The translations under genes were made by a program, and so were the position numbers. The notes under the pieces are model-generated. The model saw nothing but the letters and a program-made list of their open reading frames with translations, was not told where the DNA came from and ran no database searches. Below, in pieces: positions 8,654-16,496 of a stretch of DNA of 44,442 nucleotides. Source of the DNA: an uncultured Gammaproteobacteria bacterium (GTDB taxonomy: Bacteria > Pseudomonadota > Gammaproteobacteria > JAADHQ01); contig CAMYJD010000017.1 of NCBI GenBank assembly GCA_947258655.1, positions 1 to 44,442 on the forward strand, read 5' to 3'. Each line of letters starts with the position of its first letter. Position 1 is the stretch's first letter.

Positions 8654-9523
8654 TCATTCAATGGGTAACGCGGATTTTCTGATGATTTTTTTCGCTTGCA
8701 GTCCCTTTTGCACACCATCCTCGATCCATACAATTGCGCCGGTCGGACAACGTTCAATCGCGATTCGGGATGCCAGTCTATTCTTACTATAATCAATCAC
8801 GGCCAGGTTGTTGTTGATCGAGATCAACACTTCGGGCGCATCCATCGCACAACGTCCACAACCGTTGCAGGCCACGGCGCAGACCGCCTCGGCGGCATCA
8901 CCTTTTTCGAGGTTTTTACAGGCGACCCATAACTGGTGACTGATCGGCTGTAATGAAAACAGGTCATGCGGGCAGATCTCGACGCAGTCCCCGCAAGCGG
9001 TACACCGATCATCATCGACCTGGGGCAGGCCTGTGGCATCCATCGAGATCGCATCAAAGTCGCATACTCGTTCACAATCGGCCAGTCCCAGGCAACCCCA
9101 GGCGCAGTCCATGCCCCCACCCGCGACCAGGGCAGCTGCGCGACAACTGTCGACACCCTGATATTCGCCATGGCGTCGGGCGACATTATTACCACCGGCA
9201 CAGGCCAGGCGTGCGACGCGTTTTTCCTGCGTACCGAGCTCGACGCCGAGAAAATTGGCGATGACCTGATTCATTTCGACGCTGTTGACGGTACAGCGGC
9301 TCGGTTGCATGTCACCGGCGACCAGTTTCTCGGCAAACGCCCGGCAACCTGCCGTACCGCAGGCACCGCAGTTGGCGTGCGGCAACATCGCTTCGACTTC
9401 ATCGATCCTCGGGTCTTCGAACACCGCAAGGCGACGGTTGGCAAATACCAGGATGGCGGCCAGGATAAGACCAAAACTGGCCATGAAGGCGACGGCGATC
9501 AGGACATTAGAAAGCGAAGACAT
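8654..9523 (-). CDS. rnfB: Rnf electron transport complex subunit B, long form
   Basis: Ferredoxin-like subunit of Rnf thought to take electrons from soluble ferredoxin. It has 289 residues, longer than the roughly 190 of E. coli RnfB. An N-terminal membrane helix (about 5-28) is followed by the RnfB Fe-S domain with Cys52/55/60/77, then a cysteine-rich region (Cys140/144/150/154), a ferredoxin-type motif Cys174/177/180-Cys184-Pro and a further set Cys215/219/222/225 with Cys259-Pro. The extra clusters resemble the multi-cluster RnfB proteins of anaerobes more than the short enterobacterial form. It is first in the operon, 52 bases before the giant oxidoreductase, so the two are likely made together and may exchange electrons directly. 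The ATG at 9523 has no strong ribosome site. Confidence 0.93.
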   Translation of the reverse strand: MSSLSNVLIAVAFMASFGLILAAILVFANRRLAVFEDPRIDEVEAMLPHANCGACGTAGCRAFAEKLVAGDMQPSRCTVNSVEMNQVIANFLGVELGTQEKRVARLACAGGNNVARRHGEYQGVDSCRAAALVAGGGMDCAWGCLGLADCERVCDFDAISMDATGLPQVDDDRCTACGDCVEICPHDLFSLQPISHQLWVACKNLEKGDAAEAVCAVACNGCGRCAMDAPEVLISINNNLAVIDYSKNRLASRIAIERCPTGAIVWIEDGVQKGLQAKKIIRKSALPIE

Positions 9524-9838
9524 ATCAAATATAATACATCGCTTATAAACAAAATCATCACTTATTTAAAAAGGCTCCGGTCGCACAAAATCTGCCGCTA
9601 CGCACCAGTGCAGGGCGATTATGCTAATTGAAACTTGATAATACATAAAACAATAATTTTTAACATATATTGATTATATCTAACAATTATATAAGAGATA
9701 TACATATTTAATTAACATTAATAAATGATTGCTAACATTATTATGAAGTACTTCTATTCATTATTTACAATAATAAATAATTTCTAACAGATAATCACAA
9801 GTCATCCATTATGCGAATCTCTTTCATTAGATTAGCTT
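9524..9838. other. AT-rich intergenic region upstream of rnfB
   Basis: No convincing gene is visible. The stretch from about 9640 to 9840 is very rich in A and T, with many short TAACATT/AATAATAA runs, unlike the flanking genes. It must contain the promoter of the rnfB operon (minus strand). TATTAT/TATAAG-like -10 candidates lie within 40 bases of the rnfB start, but none has a clear partner -35 element, so I do not assign one. An intrinsically curved or regulator-binding region is possible. Confidence 0.5.
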
Positions 9839-10018
9839 TTAAAATGGATGCCAGGTTCGTGTTGTACTGGGCCGTAATTCAAAATCACGCCTGCCCAATG
9901 TCTTGACCAGATACCAGCGGCGCACAACGGAGCCGACCATGACAGGCGGGAAAAACCAGCTGATTACTACTGATAAGATCACAAACCATAGTTCAACGTG
10001 TTCAGAGCGTGCAAACAC
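9839..10018 (-). CDS. Possible small membrane ORF overlapping the kamA-like remnant
   Basis: A weak candidate. A GTG at 10018 opens 59 codons ending in TAA at 9839. The product has one hydrophobic segment (LWFVILSVVISWFFPPVMV) followed by a basic stretch (RRWYLVKTLGRR), which looks protein-like rather than random. It overlaps the end of the lysine 2,3-aminomutase-like fragment in another frame, and no good ribosome site precedes the GTG. It may be the 3' remnant of a second decayed gene joined to the aminomutase fragment by deletion. I do not recognise the family. Confidence 0.25.
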   Translation of the reverse strand: MFARSEHVELWFVILSVVISWFFPPVMVGSVVRRWYLVKTLGRRDFELRPSTTRTWHPF

Positions 10019-10275
10019 GATACCGAGAATTCGGCGATTTCTGCATAATGCTCCGCTAGCAACATGTCGCGCTGCGGGAAAGTCAGAATAAAAATCGGAT
10101 CATTCGGCACATCGCCCCACTCAATCAGATTGTCGATGACGAAGTTGTTGACCTTGAAAGGCAGCACACGCCCGACCACCTCGATATCGAAACACTGTTG
10201 TTCCGATAGCTTTGTTATTTGCGGGATCTTCCTGAAGTTAAGAACCGTATATGCCTGATACTCCGGTGCAGTCAC
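9979..10275 (-). pseudogene. Truncated lysine 2,3-aminomutase-like (KamA family) N-terminal fragment
   Basis: 98 codons from a GTG start, with a good ribosome site (AGGAG nine bases upstream on the minus strand). The product resembles the N-terminal segment of KamA-family radical SAM proteins: YTVLNFRKIPQITKLSEQQ, then FDIEVVGRVLPFKVNNFVID and NDPIFILTFPQRDMLLAEHY. From about residue 78 the similarity stops and the frame ends at 9979. The radical SAM core with its CxxxCxxC site is absent both here and in the following 200 bases in any frame. Family membership comes from recall of conserved blocks. The likely history is a deletion that removed the catalytic part. An intact short protein is possible but cannot have aminomutase activity. 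Confidence 0.6.
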
Positions 10276-10508
10276 CTTATAGACTCCTGTAAATCATTTT
10301 CGTTGTTCGTTTTTATAGATGATTTATAACAAATCACAGAATTAAGAGCACAGGCTTATAATACCTGCAACGTTCTATAAGCCCTGCAATGTTAGCATTT
10401 TATTAAACCATGATATTACTGGCTTTATTCTGGCATTAAACTATTCTATAGATCAGCCGTTATAAATACATAGTGTCAAGATGTTGTTCCTCAGACAGGA
10501 GATCGATT

Positions 10509-10739
10509 GTGACATTCAGAAGCCTGGTCAAAATGAAGTGCTGTGTTGTTGTGTTTTCGACGCTAATCACCGCATCCCTTATCTACACTAACAGTGTTAT
10601 CAACGCCGGCATATCCGGTACCGTCGCCTTGATATATGGCATAGCGCTGGTCATGCTGCTCGGCATCGGCTGTTATGATCGTTGTGTGAACAGGGAATGC
10701 CTCGAAGAACTAAAGCAAGCGGAACGCGAACTGCTTTAG
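10509..10739 (+). CDS. Small two-helix membrane protein, unknown
   Basis: 76 residues from the GTG at 10509, chosen over an upstream in-frame GTG at 10473 because AGGAG (10497-10501) sits seven bases ahead of it. The protein has two hydrophobic segments, about residues 10-25 and 33-52 (ISGTVALIYGIALVMLLGIG), then a short charged cytoplasmic-like tail rich in Glu and Lys. I do not recognise a family. It stands alone between the aminomutase remnant and the convergent DUF2237 gene. Confidence 0.5.
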   Translation: MTFRSLVKMKCCVVVFSTLITASLIYTNSVINAGISGTVALIYGIALVMLLGIGCYDRCVNRECLEELKQAERELL

Positions 10740-10767
10740 TCCATATCTTTTTCGACATCACAGCATC

Positions 10768-11145
10768 CTAGTTCAGGTCGATGGCGTATTCCTTCAATAA
10801 TGCCATCGGCACTATCTCCAATGCCCGTCTATGTGTACGTGCAAGATATACCTTCGGCGCCATGCCATCCTGATAGGCCTGCAACCAGCGCGCGGCACAC
10901 AGGCACCAGCTATCGCCCTGTTTCAAACCCTGGAAACCGTGCTCGGGCATCGGTGTCGACAGGTCATTGCCCTTAAAGCGTGAATATTCAAGAAAGTCCT
11001 GGCTGGCCTCGACGCACACGGTATGCGAACCAACATCCTCGTTGCAGGTATTACATTTGCCATCGCGAAAAAACCCGGTGAGCGGATCATCTCCGCACAG
11101 TTCCAGCGGCTCGCCCAGCACGTTGACTGATTCATCCAATTCCAT
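10768..11145 (-). CDS. DUF2237 family protein
   Basis: 125 residues, the usual length for this small conserved bacterial family of unknown function. Family blocks visible are SVNVLGEPLELCGDDPLTGF, the cysteine pair in CNTCNEDVGSHTVC, GNDLSTPMPEHGF and GDSWCLCAARW. The conserved cysteines suggest metal or redox chemistry, but this is not established. It lies 74 bases downstream of the 3-hydroxyisobutyrate dehydrogenase-family gene in the same direction and converges with the small membrane ORF. Confidence 0.88.
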   Translation of the reverse strand: MELDESVNVLGEPLELCGDDPLTGFFRDGKCNTCNEDVGSHTVCVEASQDFLEYSRFKGNDLSTPMPEHGFQGLKQGDSWCLCAARWLQAYQDGMAPKVYLARTHRRALEIVPMALLKEYAIDLN

Positions 11146-11219
11146 AACAGATCCACATCATATTAGTATCATCATATAACTTGCCTGGTGCATAAGCTAC
11201 ACAGGCTCATCCAGATTCA

Positions 11220-12107
11220 TCATCCTTCGTCTTTCTCAAACAGCCGGCGTTTGAGTCGATACAGCGCCGAGATGTCCTCATCGGCAAAACCTTCTTCCAT
11301 CAGGCGTTGATAGTGGATCAACGTCATTTCCACGATCGGCAGGCCTTTGTCGCCTTGCGCCAGTGTCTTCATCATCGCCTTGCACAGGCCGAGGTCCTTG
11401 TGATGCAGGGCCACCTTGAAACCGGGATCGAAACTGTCCTGCGTCATCGTCGCACCACGATGCTGCAGAAACCAGTTGCCGGCGGCACCACCACCAACGA
11501 CATCGATAACCCTGTCCATATCCAGGTCCATGGCCTCGGCGAAGGCGAGCGCCTCGGTGACGGCCTGATTGATACCGGCTGCCATGATCTGATTGACGGC
11601 CTTAGTGGCCTGGCCGCAACCACTTGGTCCCATATATACGACGCGCGTAGTCAAATGCTGCAATACCGGACGGATCCTGTCCAATGTGCCTTCATCACCA
11701 CCCACCATCATCGACAGGGTTCCGTTAATCGCGCCCTCGACACCACCGGAAACCGGCGCATCCAGAAATTCCACGCCCAGGCCCGCCAGCGCCCGGGCAA
11801 GCTCGCGACTGGTATCGACACTGACCGTCGACGTATCGACGATGACAGTACCCGGCTGCAGACCGTGCTGCATCGCACCGATGACTTCGCGCAGATCCTT
11901 GTCGGCGGAGACACAGGTAAAGATCAGCTCATTGTCCTGCGCAAGACCGGCTGGCGTGGCGGCCATAGCCACCGGTTTGTGTGCTGCGACAAACGTAACT
12001 GCCTTTTCTGAACTGCGATTCCACACCTGATGCAGACAACCCGCACGTGCCAGGTTCGCCGCCATCGGTCGCCCCATCGCTCCGAGACCAATAAAAGCTG
12101 TTTTCAT
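11220..12107 (-). CDS. NAD(P)-dependent 3-hydroxyisobutyrate dehydrogenase-family oxidoreductase
   Basis: 295 residues. The N-terminal Rossmann fold has the GLGAMGRPMAANL motif at residues 7-19, the substrate-binding DAPVSGGVEGA block near 117-127, and the catalytic-lysine region GCGQATKAVNQIM with Lys169. Members reduce or oxidise small beta-hydroxyacids (3-hydroxyisobutyrate, tartronate semialdehyde, succinic semialdehyde); the sequence alone does not fix the substrate. It is 42 bases downstream of speA in the same direction, so co-transcription is possible, but no shared pathway is evident. Length is normal. Confidence 0.9.
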   Translation of the reverse strand: MKTAFIGLGAMGRPMAANLARAGCLHQVWNRSSEKAVTFVAAHKPVAMAATPAGLAQDNELIFTCVSADKDLREVIGAMQHGLQPGTVIVDTSTVSVDTSRELARALAGLGVEFLDAPVSGGVEGAINGTLSMMVGGDEGTLDRIRPVLQHLTTRVVYMGPSGCGQATKAVNQIMAAGINQAVTEALAFAEAMDLDMDRVIDVVGGGAAGNWFLQHRGATMTQDSFDPGFKVALHHKDLGLCKAMMKTLAQGDKGLPIVEMTLIHYQRLMEEGFADEDISALYRLKRRLFEKDEG

Positions 12108-12149
12108 ATCCTCAACCTTGTCATTAAATCAGTGTCGACTGCATGGCAT

Positions 12150-14036
12150 TCAGTCCTCGAGATAGGTGTACCCACGCAACCCCGCCTCCAGCTCGGCGAT
12201 AAAAATATTGCTTATATTATCGGCCAGACCGGCCTGATCGATTTTCTGCCGGTAGGCCTGGAGCAGCTCATCGGCATTAAAATGCACATATCGCAACACC
12301 TCTTCGACCGTATCACCCTGCTCATCGCAATTCAGCTGATAACTGCCGTCATCATTCATGCTGACATTGACCGAATCGGTATCGCCGAACAGGTTATGCA
12401 TATCACCGAGAATTTCCTGATAGGCACCGAGCATGAAAAAACCGACAATATACTCCTCATCGGCATTCAGCCCATGCAATGGCAGGCTTCCCTCGATGCC
12501 TTCACTATCGACGTACAGATCCATGCGCCCGTCCGAATCACAGGTCAGGTCCTGTATCAATGCGCGCCGCTGCGGCCATTCATCGAGTCGATGCAGTGGC
12601 ATGACCGGGAAGACCTGCTGGATGGCCCAGACATCCGGCATTGACTGGAACAGCGAGAAATTACAAAAATACTTGTCGGCCAGCTTTTCATTCAACTCAT
12701 CGAGTAACTCTCGATGCGCACGTACCGCAGGCTGCAACAAATCCCGTACCCGCCGACAAGTTGCATAATACAGTTGCTCGGCGCGTGCCCGCTGCTCGAT
12801 CGACAGCATGCCATGTATGTATTTTTCCTGCGCCTCCTGCAACAAATGATGGGCATTATGATAGCTCTCGAGCACCGAATAGCGTTCAATATTTTGCAGG
12901 CCCGCGTAAAGATCCACCAGGATCGTGGATTCACTGTCATCCGCCTCGGCCTGCACACTTTCTTCTGCGAGGGCCTCGGTATCGATAACATTGGTAATCA
13001 ACATCGCATGATGCGCCGTCATCGCACGCCCGGATTCGGAAATAATATCCGGTTGCGGCAGGCCCTCCTGGACACAGATATCACTGATGGTGTGAACGAT
13101 ATTATTGGCATACTCCTGCACACTGTAGTTAATCGAGCAGAAGCTGCGCGATCGTGTCCCCTCATAATCCACCCCGAGGCCACCACCGACATCGAGGCAA
13201 CGGATCGTCACGCCCATGTCGTACAGCTCGGCGTAGTAGCGACAGGCCTCGCGCATGCCACGATGGATATCCTGGATATTCGATATCTGTGAGCCCATAT
13301 GAAAATGCAGCAATTGCAGACAGTCGCTCATATCAAGCTCGCGCAGCTTCTCGATCATATCGAGCAGTTGCCCTGTCTGCAGACCGAATTTGGATTTATC
13401 ACCACCGGTATTCTGCCATTTGCCGGCCCCCAGCGATGACAGTCTGACCCTGACGCCAAGGCACGGACGAATGCCAAGATCACTGGACTCACGCATGATG
13501 TGCTCAAGCTCGGACAACTTCTCGACAACAATAAACACGCGCATGCCAAGCGCCTGGCCGATCAGGGCCAGACGAATATATTCGCGATCCTTGTAGCCGT
13601 TACAGATAATCACCGATGCCGCGTGCGCCTGCGCCAGTACGGCCATCAGTTCCGGCTTGCTACCCGCCTCGAGACCGACTCGCCCGTCTCCCTGTGCCAG
13701 GATCTCGCCGATGACACTTTTCTGCTGATTGACCTTGATCGGATAGACGGCCGTGTAATGGCCATCGTAGTCATTGGCCTGCATGGCCGTATCGAAGGCC
13801 TCGCACAGGCTGCTGACCCGATGTTGGAGGATATCGCTGAAACGCACCAGCACCGGTAATGACAGACCGGCTTCGCTGATTTCACGGCTGAGCTCATAGA
13901 GATTGACCTGCGACCATGGCAATTGTGGATCGGGACAGGCCACGGCGCACCCGTGCTCATTGATATCAAAATAACCGCCGCCCCAGTATTCGATATTATA
14001 GGTTTGACGCGCCCTGTTTCGATCCCAGTCCTGCAT
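12150..14036 (-). CDS. speA: Biosynthetic arginine decarboxylase
   Basis: PLP enzyme converting arginine to agmatine, the first step of one putrescine route. 628 residues, matching the roughly 630-660 of SpeA. The fold III PLP-binding lysine is Lys101 in YPIKVNQ. The glycine-rich phosphate-binding loop is VGGGLGVDYEGT (near residue 280), and the C-terminal half contains the FFMLGAYQEILGDMHNLFGD block with the conserved active-site Cys-to-Gly region of this family. It is transcribed away from speE, with 183 bases between the two starts, linking arginine-derived putrescine to spermidine synthesis. Agmatine-to-putrescine enzymes and SpeD are not in the window. Confidence 0.96.
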   Translation of the reverse strand: MQDWDRNRARQTYNIEYWGGGYFDINEHGCAVACPDPQLPWSQVNLYELSREISEAGLSLPVLVRFSDILQHRVSSLCEAFDTAMQANDYDGHYTAVYPIKVNQQKSVIGEILAQGDGRVGLEAGSKPELMAVLAQAHAASVIICNGYKDREYIRLALIGQALGMRVFIVVEKLSELEHIMRESSDLGIRPCLGVRVRLSSLGAGKWQNTGGDKSKFGLQTGQLLDMIEKLRELDMSDCLQLLHFHMGSQISNIQDIHRGMREACRYYAELYDMGVTIRCLDVGGGLGVDYEGTRSRSFCSINYSVQEYANNIVHTISDICVQEGLPQPDIISESGRAMTAHHAMLITNVIDTEALAEESVQAEADDSESTILVDLYAGLQNIERYSVLESYHNAHHLLQEAQEKYIHGMLSIEQRARAEQLYYATCRRVRDLLQPAVRAHRELLDELNEKLADKYFCNFSLFQSMPDVWAIQQVFPVMPLHRLDEWPQRRALIQDLTCDSDGRMDLYVDSEGIEGSLPLHGLNADEEYIVGFFMLGAYQEILGDMHNLFGDTDSVNVSMNDDGSYQLNCDEQGDTVEEVLRYVHFNADELLQAYRQKIDQAGLADNISNIFIAELEAGLRGYTYLED

Positions 14037-14156
14037 ACACTGACCTGCCCGGTTTATATATCGTTATGCGAAGGATTATCCGCCACAAGCCCCGTATTTA
14101 CAATGACATCGGCGACGTTGTTATTTACGTGAAATCTACGGCCACATAAGGGCCAG

Positions 14157-14185
14157 TTGCCCGTTTATCTATTCGACTATAAAAT
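14157..14185 (+). promoter_or_regulatory. Candidate sigma-70 promoter of speE
   Basis: TTGCCC (14157-14162) and TAAAAT (14180-14185) are separated by 17 bases and lie 35 bases ahead of the speE start at 14220. This is a fair match to TTGACA-N17-TATAAT. A TATAAA at 14178 would be an alternative -10 with shorter spacing. No experimental support. Confidence 0.4.
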
Positions 14186-14219
14186 CGGCTCTCGATCATC
14201 CAATCACGGGACTGCAAAA

Positions 14220-15071
14220 ATGAGCTTGAGCGAACAGTGGTTTACAGAAATTGCCGAAAATACCGGCACTGCCTTTTCGTTGAAAATTCACAGTAAACTG
14301 CATGAGGAACAAACGCCCTATCAGAAGATCGAGATCTATGACACCGAGCAGTTCGGCAAATTGATGGTCATCGATGGCTGCACCATGCTATCCACGCGCG
14401 ACAATTTCCTCTACCACGAAATGATGAGCCACCCGGCCCTGTTTACCCATACAAAGCCATCCAACGTCGTGATCATTGGCGGCGGCGATTGCGGCACGCT
14501 GCAGGCCGTATTACAACACAGCGAAGTCGAACAGGCCTGGCAGATCGATATCGATGAACGTGTCACGCGCCTGTCCGAACAATATTTTCCCGAACTGTGC
14601 ACAGCGAACAACGATAGCCGCGCCCAGCTGTTGTTCGCCGATGGCATCCAGTGGATGAAGGATGCCGACAGCAACAGTATCGATGTCATTATCGTCGACA
14701 GCACCGATCCTGTCGGCCCGGCCGCAGGCCTGTTCACGCAAGCCTTTTATCGCGACTGTGCCAGCGCGCTACGAGCCGATGGCATTATTGTGCAACAGAG
14801 TGAGTCGCCCCTGCTGCATATGGACATCATCAAACCCATGCACACATCAATGCGCAAGGCAGGCTTCAGGCATACACGCACATTGAACTTCCCGCAATGC
14901 ATCTATCCCTCCGGCTGGTGGAGTTGCACAATGGCAAGCAAGGAAAATACGCTGGAGCAGATTCGCGCCGACGACATCACTCAGCGCGACTTTGCAAGCA
15001 AATACTACAATGAAGAAATACATCGAGCAGCAATGGCATTACCGGAGTTCATGAAGGCACAGCTTGATTAA
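14220..15071 (+). CDS. speE: Spermidine synthase (polyamine aminopropyltransferase)
   Basis: Transfers an aminopropyl group from decarboxylated S-adenosylmethionine to putrescine. The start MSLSEQWFTEI at 14220 is preferred over the upstream in-frame ATG at 14157 because it matches family N-termini and the upstream one overlaps the predicted promoter. This gives 283 residues (E. coli SpeE has 288). Key blocks are YQKIEIYDTEQFGKLMVIDG, the nucleotide-binding VVIIGGGDCGTLQAVLQH, and the catalytic aspartate loop IIVDSTDPVGPAAGLF. Divergent from speA. No downstream partner. Confidence 0.95.
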   Translation: MSLSEQWFTEIAENTGTAFSLKIHSKLHEEQTPYQKIEIYDTEQFGKLMVIDGCTMLSTRDNFLYHEMMSHPALFTHTKPSNVVIIGGGDCGTLQAVLQHSEVEQAWQIDIDERVTRLSEQYFPELCTANNDSRAQLLFADGIQWMKDADSNSIDVIIVDSTDPVGPAAGLFTQAFYRDCASALRADGIIVQQSESPLLHMDIIKPMHTSMRKAGFRHTRTLNFPQCIYPSGWWSCTMASKENTLEQIRADDITQRDFASKYYNEEIHRAAMALPEFMKAQLD

Positions 15072-15127
15072 GCCACCTACAAACAAACAGAACAGATTCA
15101 TTCATTCCAGTGCAATCGCTGCTGTTA

Positions 15128-15169
15128 CCGCATAGCGTTTTGTGACCCAGTTCACAAAACGCTATGCGG
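15128..15169. repeat. Perfect 18-bp inverted repeat, 6-base loop
   Basis: Left arm 15128-15145 (CCGCATAGCGTTTTGTGA), loop 15146-15151 (CCCAGT) and right arm 15152-15169 are exactly complementary. It lies 56 bases after the speE stop and 49 before the glycine-zipper gene. No T-run follows on either strand, so a standard Rho-independent terminator is not supported. It could be a regulator site, an mRNA-stabilising hairpin or a single copy of a dispersed REP-like element. Confidence 0.85.
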
Positions 15170-15218
15170 CAGAAGCCGATATATAAAATTACCAATAAAT
15201 TCAACCGGGGAATATTTC

Positions 15219-15539
15219 ATGAAAAAACAGTTTCTTGCAATGGCTATAGCGATGATGGCATCCAATGTTAGCGCTGACAACTCAACCCTGGATGCAGCCA
15301 TTGGCGGCGCCATTGGTGGCGCCACCGGTGCTGCGATTGGCAATGAGCTCGGCGGTCGCGATGGAGCCATTCTCGGCGGTGCCCTGGGTGGCGCGGTTGG
15401 CGCCGCTGTTGCGACAGATGATAAATCCACACATAAGAGCACACAGTCACACACGTATCACAGGGAAGATCAGTATCGAAGCAAGCACCATGGCTCGAAA
15501 TTCTGCCCCCCGGGTCAGGCCAAGAAGGGGCGTTGTTAA
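15219..15539 (+). CDS. Secreted glycine-zipper protein
   Basis: 106 residues. An N-terminal signal peptide (MKKQFLAMAIAMMASNVSADN, cleavage expected after ASA-like VSA at about residue 19) is followed by a glycine-zipper block at residues 26-65 with regular GxxxG spacing (IGGAIGGATGAAIGNELGG and ILGGALGGAVGAAVA). The C-terminal 40 residues are hydrophilic, rich in His, Ser and Lys, ending in a Cys-containing FCPPGQAKKGRC. Glycine-zipper proteins of this kind sit in or associate with the envelope membranes; the function is unknown. A GGGG ribosome site lies ten bases before the ATG. Confidence 0.7.
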   Translation: MKKQFLAMAIAMMASNVSADNSTLDAAIGGAIGGATGAAIGNELGGRDGAILGGALGGAVGAAVATDDKSTHKSTQSHTYHREDQYRSKHHGSKFCPPGQAKKGRC

Positions 15540-15544
15540 TTCAC

Positions 15545-15595
15545 AAGAAAGGGGTCGGCACATTTGTACATTTGGGGTCAGGGTAAAAACTCTTG
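15545..15595. other. RAYT/REP-flank-like sequence remnant
   Basis: Two imperfect GGGGTC units occur close together (GGGGTCGGCACATTTG and GGGGTCAGGGTAAAAACT). Sequences of the form GGGGTCAGAGTAAAA are often seen flanking IS200-like REP-associated transposase genes in gammaproteobacteria, which I know from recall. No transposase reading frame is present here, so at most this is a remnant. The remaining bases up to the fetB stop at 15699 show nothing else. Confidence 0.3.
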
Positions 15596-15698
15596 TAGAT
15601 TTCCTTCCCCAGGCAACGACGGTCAATGCCTGCTTAAGGTCGGTCACTGCCATACCTGAAAAACATATAGCGTCGCCTGCTTCCAAAAATAATCTTAT

Positions 15699-16496
15699 TT
15701 AACTGGCCTGCAAACGCTCCAGCCGCAGACGCTCGCGCTCATCAAACAATCTGCGCGAGCCAAACCACACCGACACAAACGTCCCAAAACCGGTGCCGGC
15801 CGTGATCAGGAACATGATCAGGATCTGGTATTTGACCGCTTCCATTGGCGGGCTGCCGGCGAGTATCTGCCCGGTCATCATTCCCGGCAGGCTGACGATG
15901 CCGGCCGCAGCCATCGCATTGATGATCGGCATCATACCGGTGCGGATGCTGTCCTGGCGAATATCGGCAATGGCCTGACTCCAGGTCCAGCCCAGCATCA
16001 GGCGTGCCTCGATCATGCTGCGTTGCTGCCAGGCGGACTGGTTCAGGCGATCCTGACCCAGCGAAATACCGTTCATGGTGTTGCCCAGCATCATACCCAG
16101 CAACGGGATCGCATACTGCGGGGTATACCACGGCTCGACATTGACGATAACATTCAGTGCAATCAATGTGATCGAGAACGACGAGATAAACATTGACAGC
16201 GTGCCAAGGCCGAAGCCCCACCAGCCCCTGAGACGGTACTTTTGCCGCGACATGACCTCACGCCCGGCCATCAACAACATGACCATCGACAACAGCGTGA
16301 TCCAGCCCAGATGGACATAACTGAAAATACTTTTCAGGATCAGGCCGATCAACATCAACTGCGCGACGGTACGCAGGCCGGCAAACAACAACTGCCTGGC
16401 AATGCCCAGTTGCATCCTGACAGACAACAGCGCCAACAGGATCACCAGCGCTGCGGCCAGACTCAAATCAAATGCCGATAATGGAATCAGATTCAT
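15699..16496 (-). CDS. fetB: ABC transporter permease, iron export FetB family
   Basis: Inner-membrane permease of the FetAB (YbbL-YbbM, UPF0014) transporter, implicated in iron export and oxidative-stress resistance in E. coli. 265 residues with about seven hydrophobic helices. Family blocks are GLRTVAQLMLIG (near 40), IPLLGMMLGNTMNGISLG (near 130) and MPIINAMAAAGIVSLPGMMTGQILAG (near 190). The ATG overlaps the fetA stop by four bases (ATGA), so the two proteins are made together. Length is typical (about 259). Confidence 0.92.
   Translation of the reverse strand: MNLIPLSAFDLSLAAALVILLALLSVRMQLGIARQLLFAGLRTVAQLMLIGLILKSIFSYVHLGWITLLSMVMLLMAGREVMSRQKYRLRGWWGFGLGTLSMFISSFSITLIALNVIVNVEPWYTPQYAIPLLGMMLGNTMNGISLGQDRLNQSAWQQRSMIEARLMLGWTWSQAIADIRQDSIRTGMMPIINAMAAAGIVSLPGMMTGQILAGSPPMEAVKYQILIMFLITAGTGFGTFVSVWFGSRRLFDERERLRLERLQAS

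Noticed and set aside
15128-15169. speE terminator
   Set aside because: Strong hairpin but no T-run on either strand, so listed only as an inverted repeat.
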